This document shows positions 11,795-24,109 of a DNA stretch of 64,000 nucleotides, in pieces. Source of the stretch: Patiria pectinifera (Eukaryota > Echinodermata > Asteroidea > Valvatida > Asterinidae); contig CM057146.1 in the NCBI GenBank assembly GCA_029964075.1, forward strand, positions 14,403,501 to 14,467,500, in the 5' to 3' direction. Each line of letters starts with the position of its first letter. Within the stretch, counting starts at the first letter, position 1. Below the pieces are notes generated by a model. That model ran no database searches, had not been told where the DNA came from, and saw only the letters and a list, made by a program, of their open reading frames with translations. The position numbers and the translations under genes are program-made.

Positions 11795-12469
11795 ACTAAC
11801 TTTTTGAATTTGTGTTTGTTAAAAACAAGGAGAAATACAGGCGTTCTTCAAGAGACTTTAAGAGTAAATAAAACGATTGATTGTCATGCGATTTGACCTG
11901 TGAGTTAATCGATTACAAAATTAATACGCAACATCAACAGCGAAAACTATTCAACGTGTGTAATTACTAATTTCTAAAAAGGAATTCGTGACTCAATCAA
12001 TTAATTCAATCATACATTAAGCCGCTGTCATTAAGTTAACACATAAAGGTAATACACTTTGCAAAACCACAGCAAAACACCTGTCATGTACAGCAGAAAG
12101 AAGACACTTGCGGATGGCTCACATAAGTTAAAGTGCTTAGTTATGCCTTCTCAGGAAAGAATAACAAGTTGAACCTTTCTAAACTTTATCTAACCTCGAG
12201 CTCAGACGTTGCCCTTGTACTTTTTTAAACTGAAGTCATGCCAAAGAACAGTGCCCTTGTCCCTAAAAGTCTTTGTACTTTGAGCCACGGATCACAAGTT
12301 CACGCCTCAGACCCCTGGATCCCCGGTAATTTCCTGGTAACGCAGACCACAACATATACTTCAAGTGAGCTGACAATCATGACCATGGTAACACGTTTGG
12401 CACAGCTTGACAGCTGCTTGTATAACCACCTGTAAAGACGTCTTTTAGCGGGGCCTCTAGGATTTTATC

Positions 12470-13215
12470 ACTTTTAAAGGGCCAAAGTACGGAATGTTTA
12501 CCTGACAATTTTCCAGTCGACAAATTCTCGCATATGACTGTGTTCTTTGCAGATTTTCGGCGCGGGGTATTAACCGACCATCTTCATTTATCGCCAGGGA
12601 AACACTCAATCGCGCAAATTCACGGACGGTAACGTCAACGTGAAATACTAAAGGCCCATGTAATGTGATTTTTTTCTGATGAAATCCTTGCAAATGCACA
12701 TTTGTGTCCCATTTAACCTTATTTTCAATTTTGGTATTTTTAAGGGCATTTTGGTACATTTTTGGTTTTTATGCTAAATGTGAATTTCCATATTCATGAG
12801 CAAGAGTGTAATGTTATTTCAAGCAGAAACCTCAATGTAACAGCTATTTCAGCACCAAAATTTGCCAAAAGTTTTGATATTTTGCTGTCCTAATTTTTTT
12901 TTCTTTGGTGATTCGTTGTCGTTTCAGAACATGACAGTAAGCCAATGAGCAAACTGTTCTCACAAAATGTCTTATGAGAAAATGTTTGGGTTCAAAATTT
13001 GAACACAAACTGAACAGTGTCTTCCTGAAATGACATCACAGCAACAGCGCACTCAGTTGTCTGGAAAAGCATGGACAATTTTGAATGTTGAAAGAAGTGC
13101 ACTTTTCAATAAAATTAACAAATAAAAGTGATGTAAAATAGTTTCATGCGATTAACAGGAGGAGAAAGTTGCACAGAATAAGTTCCTAAGAAAAAAAATT
13201 GAATGGACCTTTAAA
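12470..13215 (-). repeat. Dispersed repeat, copy 2 (foldback-arm family)
   Basis: It matches 54640-55230 in the right arm of the foldback element and, in opposite orientation, 1450-1945. Its ends look like cctttaaagg inverted termini (cttttaaagggcc at about 12472, acctttaaaggcat near 13210), which suggests a complete non-autonomous element. There is no ORF of interest. Confidence 0.75.
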
Positions 13216-16200
13216 GGCATTATAGGATCATTTTTATTGATCCCAAAAGTATATAACCTACCGATTTATTATCAAAAAGCTTACTTGGATTAAGTTCGTA
13301 CTTTTTGTAATTTTGTTTTAATGTAAATCTGCCCACAATGCCTTCGGGCTGCGACGGGAGACGGGAGATGGTACTTTTCCACCCCGTAAAATTTCCGTCG
13401 GGCTTGCTGTCATTAAATCAAGAAATGTAGGTGATTTCCAAAGATCAGACAATTGACAGATTTTGTTTCGGATATAATAAGCACTATCTTGGAAATCGTG
13501 TTTCGTGATCAGAAGTTGTACAATGTTTTTTTCACTGTTTTCTCGAAAAGTGTACTATCCATAGAGCTGAAACTTCATCAGGTTTTTCGAGCATTCTTCT
13601 TTGGATTTTGAGTGGTGTTATTATTGGAAACGAAAAAAACAATGCATGAAAGCAAAATGATCCTTTATGCATTGAAGTTGCATCTGCCGAATCACTTAAA
13701 CTCTTGTGTACATCCGCCATCGGAAGACGCAATGCTGCATGCTAACGTCATTACCGGGGCTCGAGTATTGGGTGCGAACGTGTTATTATTGTCCATGTGA
13801 CCTCACTGATCTAATTCCCTGACCCTGGCATTCAACCTCGTTTCCACAACTGGTGAACTTCTGTCAGCAATGTTTATTTCTACAACCAAGTATCGGCACT
13901 GGCTATACTGCGCATGCGTCGAACGGAATGGTCTCGGACGTAACGTCCCTTCAAATGAATCCTCCATCTTTGGAAGATGATTGTTCTTTTTTCCTACCTA
14001 TCTACATGTATAATCTTAATAATATTATCTATTAAATTATTTTGTTACATTGTTTGATAAAAGTTGTGGCATTAGTGGAAATAAATGTTGATTGAATTGA
14101 ATAGAATTGATTTGAAAGGCGAACTTTTTATTGTTTCAGAGTAAAGGCCTAGTTAAACAAGATAAAATAAAGAAATTCCAGTATATGGGAGGTAAAAGGG
14201 AAAAAATGAGGTCGCCGACACGGTGTCCAATATAGGCCTATCCAAAGAACACCAGCAACTTGGCCGGGATGAGGTTCACTCGAAATCAAAACCTTATAAA
14301 AAGCATCTCGATGATGTGATGTATTAATTTAACCACGTGATGGACATTACTCATGCGAATTATGGTAAGTAACTATAGCTGGTTGCAGAAAATTTGTCTT
14401 CCTGTCAGTTGTGGATGCCGATCCGCTGCCCGATAGCGCCGTGTGTAAAATCTTGCCGACGGAAGTCGGGTAGGGGTCACTTGTAATTGCACGGGTGCGA
14501 GTTCACGTGGTTTCCGACACAGCTTCCCCACCAGTCAGTGAAGTTCAGAACTCATCCAGGTATCGCTGTTTGGTGGATCAATCAAGCCCGCTGTGTTTAT
14601 CGGTGCAACTTGAGGTGACAGCAACCGCAATATTCCGGTCCAACCCTCGGTGCATGCGGTCTGAAAACACGGTCAGCATCTTTGCAGTTCTCCGTGGTAA
14701 GTAGGCTCGTGATTTAGTAAAACGGTCTAATGGGCCTAAAACATGTGTCGTCCAAAAATGCGATTTCGAGAAACGTCTTCACAATGTCTTTAAACATCAC
14801 CAGTGATAAAACCTCAGTTTAAAAGTGAAAAATATTCAACAAAGTCCTTTTGAAGGCCCGGCTTTTAAAAAAAGAAGAAGTGGATTTTATAAATCATAGT
14901 GTTTGCCTAACCAGGGTTGTCAATAAAAAATATTGTGTACTACAGTTGTTGGCAGTTGTTGAAACAAGTACTCTGTGTCATTTTCTTTGTTGTTCCAAAA
15001 CAGTCAAAACACACAATAATTTTTTTTTTGGACGAGACAGGTTTCAGGGTCATTGCGTTTAAATGGTGATATTCTTTGAACGAATTGAGCAATTTCAGTA
15101 TTTTTTTTCATCTCAAAGTAGCTTATGAAATTGGCTTTCCAGTCATTATTATTTTGGGTGTTACTTTTTTTTTTTTAAATATGAAATGTATTTTTGCGGG
15201 TTTGGGTTGCGCTTTTTTTGGATGTAGGCCTACCAAACTGCAAATGAACAGTATCGCCTCATGCTGCACTACAAGTCTACAATGCATTCTGCAAAACATG
15301 TAGAACATAACACACATAATTATTTTCATTCAGCTTCCCCCACTCCCACAGAAACATTCCCCCTTTTTGTCTTAAGCCGCCATTTTGATTACCCCACTCT
15401 TAATGAAAACAGTGAGACTGCTGAGCATTACAAATGATAGCAACGGGGCGAAGACACGCCCAATAGGCCAACCCCGAACCAGAGTGGTTCATTGTGAGCA
15501 AAATATCCCGGTGTGCTATAAAATTCGGACTTTTAGACAACATTGCGCACGCGGGCTCCACAAACAAAATTCAATTCAATTCTGTAACATTTATTTCAAT
15601 AATGCCATTATACAAAATACAAACATGTTTAGGCCTAAATGATATAAGGAGTACAAATATACGATATTTGATATATGTACACAAATGATAAAGTAGGTAA
15701 CTTAATGAAAACATTTAGGTGTAAGGGAAAGCTAAATGCTTTTGTATATGACCCTAACCTATATTCAGACAAACATAAAACTGTTATATGGACATATGAC
15801 ACGGCATCGTTTATGGGGAGCGGTACCATAATTATGAAAAAAAGGACCGGAACTCATACAAGCCCAAAATTTCACGACACCGTCATCTTACCGTGCCATT
15901 ACCATCTTTTCTGAATGATGCATAACATAACAACAAAAATGACCTCGCAAATAAGTGTTGGGCAGGGCTCCACTTCCTGCCAACAAAAGCAGGATTTAAC
16001 TATATGCTTCGTAAGTTAACTAAAATACCCATCGAAAATGTCTCGTCATAGATTAAAAGGGTTTGTAGGCGTGTATGATTGCAAAATCTGGACCAGATGC
16101 CATTCACTTCAATCTTAAAGGGAATATACAACATTTGCTTTTGCTGCAACTTTCAGAATTAAATGGATTTGGTGGATTAGTTATAGGAAAATACTGTTAC

Positions 16201-16473
16201 TGAGTTGCTTCACGTTTTGGGTTCGGAGATGCTGGAAAATCCAAGAAAACCAACAATGTTCTTGTAGTCTGGTTCCCTGACCCCTCTTAAGATGAAACGG
16301 AGCAATTTATAGACTTTGGGGAATTGTAAGGTCAGAGAAAGTAGCAGGCTTGTACCCCATATGCAGAATAACTAAATATGCAAAATTAGGAGCAGTTTTT
16401 GAAGAAAAAAAAAACAGTTTTCCCCAACGCTGGTCGGAAAAATAAAGATTTGAAAAATGACTTATCCACCAAG

Positions 16474-16690
16474 AGAAAACCAATTGTATCAAGTTTCATG
16501 CTTTCCACCAAATTTGAAAGGTCAAGTGAAACATTAATTAAATCTGTTATAGAAATGCACGCCCATGACGTGTTGCTCCTGTCTAACCAATTTCCCTGCT
16601 GCCTCACCCATAATGACATTTTCCGATCAGAGATAAGCACTTTTTCCTGCACACAGGTAACTAATTGTTTCAGTATTAAAGCCTTTTTAG
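16474..16690 (+). repeat. Dispersed repeat, pair of 18353-18572
   Basis: Both copies share attgtatcaa-tttcatgcttt, ggtcaagtgaaacattaatt and cattttccgatcagagataa. They differ by small indels. The flanking sequence at 16360-16440 also resembles 23610-23700 (agcagttttt, cagttttc-ccaacg-tggtcgg). Confidence 0.75.
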
Positions 16691-17997
16691 TAGTGTTTGC
16701 TTTCTGGCTCACAGCTGTTTCTTGTAGTTAAAGGAGTTGGTTTAGTAACAACAGTTTGATAGATGCATATCTAAAACAGGCTATGTATCGGAACAAAAAT
16801 GGGCAATACTCGAGTTTCAACCAGTTCAATTTAGTTATAGCAATTATAGCAAGTGAACCCAACCCGAAATTCAAAAGATCTAGATCTAGCAGGACAAAAT
16901 TACAAGGTAAATGGGCGGGGTTAGCCTCCTCCTACTCGCTTCTAGACCTATATTTTGGTGATGCATGCGGTATGAATTGGTCCGGCTTTTTATTGTTTTG
17001 GCTATAATTCGTTAACTGCTTCAAAATGTTTGTCATTCTTGTCAAGGACGGAACGCGAACGAGGAGCGAAAGTTCAATACAGCCTACATTTATACAAGTG
17101 TAGGTTCAAATAAAAACTGGGTCACTATAAAATGGCCTGAGGTTTGGCGTCCAGAACGGAATGAATATAAGAACGGGGGATGCAAAAACTTGGCAGGTTG
17201 AAATCAAGGTTGGAGGTTCGGCGGCTCATTTTGATTGATATCACGAGAGGGCGCTCTGAGTTTCTGGTTGGTAACGAGTAGCGATGCAAAGGGTTGAAAA
17301 CTGCAATGCGAAAATAAAAGCCGTGAACATCTTTACATGTTAGAAAATATTCTGTAGACTTGGCCCCAACGACTTCAATGCTGTTAGTTTGCTCTGGATG
17401 GTTAGTGTATATGTCTGATAGGGTTAAAGGATATAAAACTAGTCAGCTTTGGGAAGGGAGTGTCATCATTTACTTAGGTGATGAAGGACATGTATGCATA
17501 AAATCAATACGTTAGCCCACAAGCTTTTCAACAGCGCTAGGAAAACACGATGCGGCTCATCTCAATTATGTCAGCCGTACATCAGCGCCAATATTATCAA
17601 AATATCAACCCAGGAAAGTCTCAAACTCAAACCGATGTTTATTGAAATGTTAGGCTTGCATCTAAATATAAAAACACTGACTGAGTTGTGGCATGCTCGC
17701 ATGCTAAACACACGAGGTTTATAGGTACAACACACTCGCTGAATGCGCTTCAGTCTTAACCCTAAAAGGGCCGGGGCGGAATCCGCCCCCTCAACCTTTT
17801 CCGCGGTAGCCGTGAATTTTTTTTGGCGACCCGAGCTGTTTAACCTGTAGTCACGAAATTTCTTGGGTATGTTCATGATGAGTTGTTATTTGCATGTACC
17901 AAATTTTTCGTCACTCGATGACCAAGATCTCCCCCAGGCTGAGAGATGGTCAAAATAACCCGACTCTTTTAGGGTTATGATTTGAAAAATGACTTTA

Positions 17998-18339
17998 AGG
18001 CCCAAAAAAAAAATTATCGGTCTCTGGTCAGACCGAAATTCCGGAATTGATGCGGCCACGCGGGTTTTTTTTTTCAAGCTTGAATTGTACAGACAAGGTG
18101 GGTACTATTTTCCTTTTTTATACAATGGTGTCCTCCATAATTTGCCTCGGTGCCCTTTATCATTTGCCTGGGTGCAATTTCCCCATTCCTTGGTGCTCCT
18201 TGGTACAAAAATTCGAGGAGGTGCGGCAATAGAGGGCGCTGTTGTAGCTTCCATGTTAATTTGAAGAAAAAAAAGGTTGAGGCGCACGATTAAAATCGAC
18301 GCGCGCGATGCCAGAGACCGAGGTATTTTTTTTTGGCCT
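17998..18339. mobile_element. MITE with tcggtctctggtc termini, copy 1
   Basis: The inverted ends read ggcc, an A-run, then tcggtctctgg at the left, and ccagagaccga, a T-run, then ggcc at the right. The interior matches the element at 33117-33489, including gacaaggtgggtac, tggtgtcctccataatttgcc and the end block gattaaaatcgacgcgcgcg. There is no transposase. Confidence 0.85.
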
Positions 18340-18352
18340 AACAACCACTATA

Positions 18353-18572
18353 TAAAACGAATTGTATCAAATTTCATGCTTTCATACACCTTTCAAAGGT
18401 CAAGTGAAACATTAATTAAATCTTTTGTTGAAATAGCACGCCCATGACGCGTTGCTCCTGCCTATCCCATTTCCGAGTGTTCTTACTCATAATGACATTT
18501 TCCGATCAGAGATAAGCACTTTTTCCTGCACACACAGGTAGCTAATTGTTTCAGTAAGACTTTTAGTATTTC
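18353..18572 (+). repeat. Dispersed repeat, pair of 16474-16690
   Basis: This is the second copy of the fragment described at 16474-16690. It lies directly after the MITE that ends at 18339. Confidence 0.75.
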
Positions 18573-18756
18573 TTTGTGATAACATTTACTAACGTCTTAA
18601 TAACACCACCTTCCTCTTACAACAAAACTGCTTGCCCAGCTAGTTTCGATAGTAAATACGTGATCTTGAAATGCACCCAAATCTGAATGGTTGCCAACCA
18701 TGTACTCAAAAACGCTCGTCCATCAAACTGTTGTATGTACGTGCAACTGAACACCA

Positions 18757-19199
18757 ACACTCAACCAAAAAGAAAGTCCCCTTCCAATATTTTTTTTCTA
18801 ACTCAAAAACTACTGAGCACCTCTCGCTCAAATAACAACTAATCAGAAATTCCTTAGCAATCCAGCCATACTCTTTATTTGGCCCCAAACGGTGATAATG
18901 TGTATGAATTTGTGCAATTTATGACAAATGATACTGGAAACAGTTGCACTTTTGTATACGTGCATGTTGTGGTTCACACTCACCTTGCACGTTTTCAAAA
19001 GTGCAACTTTTTTTCGGTACCACTTGTCATGAATTGAATAATTTTGTACACATTATCACTGTTTTCGGCAAAACAGAGAGTATGGCTTGATTTAAAGACA
19101 TTTCTATACTGATCAGTCGTTATTTGAGCAAGATGTGCCTAGTAGTTTTTGAGTTAAACAAAAAGTATTACGGGGGGACTTTCTTTTTGGGTTGAGTGT
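18757..19199. mobile_element. Palindromic (foldback) MITE
   Basis: The element begins acactcaaccaaaaagaaag and ends with the complement. The two arms of about 215 bp match along most of their length, meeting near 18975, so the whole element is one imperfect hairpin. It has no ORF and is a non-autonomous DNA transposon of unidentified superfamily. Confidence 0.85.
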
Positions 19200-19691
19200 A
19201 TTTTCTAGGTACGGAATGATGATAAATAGACAATCCGAGCAATTGTCAAACCCAACTTGTTTATAATGTTAAAGAAAATCTAATACAGAGAATTGATTGC
19301 TGCAAATCACTCAAACGAAGTTAGTGACGCTGAAAAATCCAGACTTTTGGAAGGTTACCAAACAATTCCGGCAAGCATTTGCGTCAGCAAACCGGACTTC
19401 GGGTCTGTTTCCTCCGAAATCTCTTCAGTAAAATTCCACCCATGTTTTGCAACAACAAGAGCCTGGTACAACAAGCAGGAAACACCCGTGAAATTCACAG
19501 AAAATGGCACTTGTGTACCTCCTTGTGTCGAGCATCCTCATTCCAATGCTGTGCACCTGAACAAACATTGTGGTTTCGAAAAGGCAACCTTGGCCGACCT
19601 AATTTTGTTTTAAATTTTGTTTGCCAGGAAATTTGTGGGAAAAAGGGAGGGAAACAAATATACTTAAAACTTTTGCAAACTTTTAAACATG

Positions 19692-20084
19692 CAGGAGCGG
19701 ATCCAGAGGGGGCTTTTGGGGAGTCAACCCCCCACCTCTGACTCAATTATTTTTCATAGTAATACATTAAAAATAATGTGACCCCTCCCCTGCTGTGACA
19801 CCCCCAAAATAATGACAATTATACATGTACTAGTAGTGATATCCGCCTGTGCAAAAAAATCCAGCTGAGTTAGTACGGGGGTATTTGTACACTATTCTGT
19901 AATAATAGTGTTGACGATCGTTGGATTTGAACAGCGCCCCCATTAAAGTATGGTACGAGCCCCCCCTGATTTTTCACGGAGGCCAAGTGTCTGGAGAAAA
20001 AAAAACATGTCTACATTTCAGAATTGATTTGCTGATGAACCCCAACCCCCCCCCGCGAAGCAAAAATTCCTGGATCCGCCCCTG
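19692..20084. mobile_element. hAT-like MITE, caggagcggatccag termini
   Basis: The left end caggagcggatccag and right end ctggatccgcccctg are inverted copies. The interior has the family block: agcgcccccattaaagtatgg, ggccaagtgtctgg and an A-run. No clear 8-bp target duplication is left. Confidence 0.75.
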
Positions 20085-22359
20085 ACATGTGGGTTGATCT
20101 AAAATGATTTCACATGATACCGCTATCGGGGAGTTTCGTCGAATTATGGTGACTACTTTCGGCCGGTTCATTCACCTCATCCTTTCCTGAAAATTCACAC
20201 TGTTATTTAGTTAAATGAATGTTACTCACTGCCCCGCATAAACATTCTTAAGGAATTTCAAGCCACAAGAAGAGTTGACTTGGCTTAAAAAAAAAAAAAT
20301 GGCGAAAAAAACTCTAACGTATACGACGCTACTATACTACGCTTCTGCTGGGGGGAACTAGCCCTGGACTCCTTTCCTCCCTAATGAATATGCAGTGCGC
20401 ACGCGCGATTTGCTTACCCACCACCTCACGCGCGCACTTGCTTGAAGGCGGTCGCTAAAATCCAATGACCGCGTGTTTTTCGCGCCAGTTACCAGAAACA
20501 CGTTTCGGCTTTGGTCATTGGTTGAGCGTTTTCCTGACATCGGTTGAGTGACGACACGGTTCCAACCACAAAAAACAACAAAGCTAAAGGCTTGCGGGCG
20601 CTACGCTTTTGATTGTACGTACTTGCCATTTGAACATCATCATGTACATTCACATGTACGTACGGCTGACGAATAAACTGGGAAAAGCGACTACAAACAC
20701 GTACAAGTTTAAACGTTGCTTTGGTTTTTTTTTTCCTTGATTAACGTCAGTCAGCATGTCATGAATTCTGAACAGTGTAGCCAATAGATAAGGATACATA
20801 GAGTATGCATGCGTGAAATAAGCCTATAACGAGGTAAAACAATAATAAAAAAAAACAAAAAAAATGGGTGGTTTCATGTGGTAAAGTCTTGTCCTGACGT
20901 GTAGTCGTCGTGCAATGAAGACTCTGTCCAACCTGGGGCTAGGGGAGGAGGCTCTTTATTCTTGTATGTAGTAGCCTATCCTAGAGCAATGGAATTTCTT
21001 TTTGTAGCAATAATGTAGCAATAATGGTTCTATTTTTCTGCAGCCTACATTTGAAATTTAGGCCTATTTTGGCATTTGGCAACGTGGCAGAGCCCGGTAC
21101 GCGGTACGCATCTGTGACTGTGTGCATATTGCCATATATAGTGTGTACACACCATGGGCATGGGGGGGCATTATTTTAGGCACAAACATTAATTTTAATT
21201 TTGGAAACAACAATAACACTGCTACTACTCAGCGTGTGTGTACAGTCATGATCAGTCATAGTATGGTCTCTCAATAATTTTTTCTTTACTTAGCTAGTTT
21301 TAAGCCAGGTTTTAGCTAGGCCCATTTCCTGACAAAATTGGAAATGTTTTTCCCATCTCAGGAGTTTGTTAATACTCTTGTCATCATTTTTTTGCAATGA
21401 CTGACGTTCATTGAGATGATATATGAAGAAAAAGCAGCATCAGAATGCAACATTCTTTCGAACTTTATTCAACTGGTGACTGGTGACAACTGCAAAAAAA
21501 AAATTGGGGAAAGTGTCAACCCCCAACCCCCCCCCCCAAGATTCCTCTAAACCTGGTATGCAAAGCTGGTCATGCTTGCTTTATAATTTTTGCCAATTAT
21601 CAGTAGTAAACCCTTTTCTTTCCTGTACTACTGAATTATTTATTCTAAAAAAGATGAGATTGATGATAATCCATGCCCTGTTTCTTTTTTTCTCTCCAGG
21701 CATTAAAGCATCCACCCATAGGAACAGGGATGGAAGAAGAAAAGTATCAGCTGATTGATGTGATCAGTGAACAAAATGGAAGGCTGAGGACATTTGAAGG
21801 CTTACTACTGCCAAACTATCAAAAATATAAGTAAATATCATAATATTTTGATAATTAAACTCTGCTTTCATTGGTTCATTGATATTTCAATTTATAACAG
21901 TAAGACAATGACATTTTAAAGGTTAAAAAAAGTGCGCCTCGAAAAACAGTTTTACTAAAAGATATGTCTCATACTTTTTTTTATACATTTTAGAGGAATC
22001 GGTGCTTGCTAATATGCTCCAGTGTAATATTAGTTTCTTGGACCTTTGTTTTTAATTTCAAGCAATAGGATCTGTGCAAATGCAGCCATCTTGAGGTGCA
22101 TTATTTGGTTCTACAGTGATCTGCATTGGTAAAACTCATCTTTAGAGCAGACCATCAAAACTTGGCCCTCAAGAAGAATGGCTGCAGTTTTAAAACTGCC
22201 ACTTATAGTTAGCAAAGCAAATGCATTAATAAAAAAAAATAATTTATCTGGACATTATACACATCTATAATTACTATGTAATATTGCTCTGCTGGAATAA
22301 TTTTATTGATTGTACATAAAAATATAATAACTTGAAAGGCCCATTAATTATACATTGCA

Positions 22360-22540
22360 GGCGGCGCCCGCGCGCCGCCTGCGCTGCTGCTGCGCTGGCT
22401 GGCAAATTGGTTTTAAATGAACGATTGAGGGCGCGGCACGGCCGCAGCCGCGTCCGAATGATCCACTGGCTGCATCCGTTTATCCGCGTCCACAGCCGCA
22501 GACGCAGCCAGCAGCCACAGCCGAAACATTCGGACGCAGC
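22360..22540. other. GC-rich block, possible transposon remnant
   Basis: About 180 bp very rich in gccgc/gcagcc words stand out from the AT-rich surroundings. The end ttcggacgcagcc resembles the start of 31086-31110 (gctgtgtccgaatcgcatgg), which suggests mobile-element termini rather than a CpG-island promoter. No gene starts nearby. Confidence 0.35.
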
Positions 22541-24109
22541 CTAAGAAAGTAATACATTTGAAACAAAACCGTCACGAATCGCAGTTCTACCACACGCAGT
22601 TCTACCACACGCGTGATGTTTTTGTTTTATAAGTGTGTTTTTTTCCAGGTAAGCATCACTCATTGTCACTAGTCTGTTTTGATGCTCGTGGATAAATCTG
22701 CGCAAAGTGATAAAAAGCTCTGTCGTTTGGAAAAACGCACCAGAATCAGTCAGACCTTGCTTGAAGTCAGATCTGTCGTTCCTACATCGGCAAATTAGAT
22801 CCCTTCGATAGCAAATCGGCACATTTGTACGGGATAACTCTCTGTTTGGATTAGTTGGGAAGGTACTATGAAAGTATATTTTGTACATTTATAATCGCTG
22901 AAGTGAATTTTGTTTTTGAAAAAAAAATCCTTTCAATGGATCAGCTGTTTAAGACTGCATTTAATGCACACACACAAATTCGTCAGTAATCGAACGTGGA
23001 GGTGATAATTTCGCTGCGGAGGGAAACGCATGCATATCGACCGTTTCAGCATTCAACTATAGATTCCTGATGTCCATCCAGGATTTTCCACTCAATGACA
23101 CCCAGGAGCTGATAGGCCTACTAAATACTTAGCCAAATTTAGCAAAATGCTTAAAGCCACTAAATGGTTAGGCAACTTTTTAAGTCAAATTGGTTGGCCT
23201 TTTTTTCCCCCTGGAGCCTACGGGTCGGCCTGCTGTCATCTGACTGACTGAGTCACTGACTGCACTGTGGTCCAACTCGGCCAGGGTGTGTTACAAGCTT
23301 ATTACGACCGTAACAGCGTTGTAGTCGCGTGTATTACAAGTCCTCAAAAGTGCAGCATCACAAGTGATCTAGTCTAACGTCAAGTCACAAGTTATTTCAC
23401 AAGTACCAGGGAGTGAACTGAGGCATGCTTTTTTGGCACTTCATTCGAGTAGGATGTGACGTGGCTTGAGACTAGATTATTTGTGATGGACTTGTGAGGA
23501 TTGGGAGAACTACAACACTGTTACGGGTGATTCCTCGACTACAACACATAATAAGCTTACAACACAGTCACAAGCTACTCTGTGTAATCAATTGCAAAGA
23601 AAATGCGGAATTACTAAATATGAACAGTTACGAGCAGTTTTTTTAAAGCCAGTTTTCTCCAACGTTGGTCGGCCGACCAGCGTTGGAAAAGTACAGGTTT
23701 TCTTGAAAAGGTCAGCAAACCAGGAGCCACGATTTTACAGGATGCTTTGGACTGTCATTCCCTAACAATCCAGTAAGATATTTCGTGATCATTTGATCAT
23801 TTCGTTTTTTGCTGTTTGCAAATGTTGTATCTTCCCTTTAAGCAGGGTAGTATATAATTTGTTATACTACTGAAGGGAATGGATTCTTTGTTTGACTTAA
23901 CTTGTTCTGAGTTATCAGAATAAATTTGACTTATCGAGATTTCACTTGTACTTGTGGCCGGATTTGCGGTGTACTTGTGATGGACTCGACTAGTACACCA
24001 CTGACCCGTAATGAATGAAAACTATGAACCAGTTTCAGTGCTAATGTCATGGCTATTGGTAATTCAAAAATGGCACTTCTCCTTTATAGATCAGGATAAA
24101 GGACTAGAG

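Larger units (their letters stand above)
11618..24109. other. Intergenic region between MMP-B and CAP1, repeat-rich
   Basis: No exon with convincing coding character was found on either strand; open frames here are short and lack recognisable domains. The region holds several inverted-repeat transposons (listed separately), a duplicated fragment at 16474-16690 and 18353-18572, and a GC-rich block at about 22360-22540. Another apparent inverted-repeat element spans about 13213-13685 (gcattataggatcattttt at the left, its complement at the right). The last few hundred bases should contain the CAP1 promoter, but I recognise no clear element. Confidence 0.6.

Noticed and set aside
19293..19741. 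Two overlapping open frames of 106 and 120 residues
   Set aside because: No domain, no splice partners, and the 3' part runs into a hAT-like MITE.
24011..24109. Upstream in-frame ATG extension of CAP1 by 33 residues
   Set aside because: The added stretch would put a charged segment before the signal peptide; the ATG at 24110 opens directly into a normal leader.
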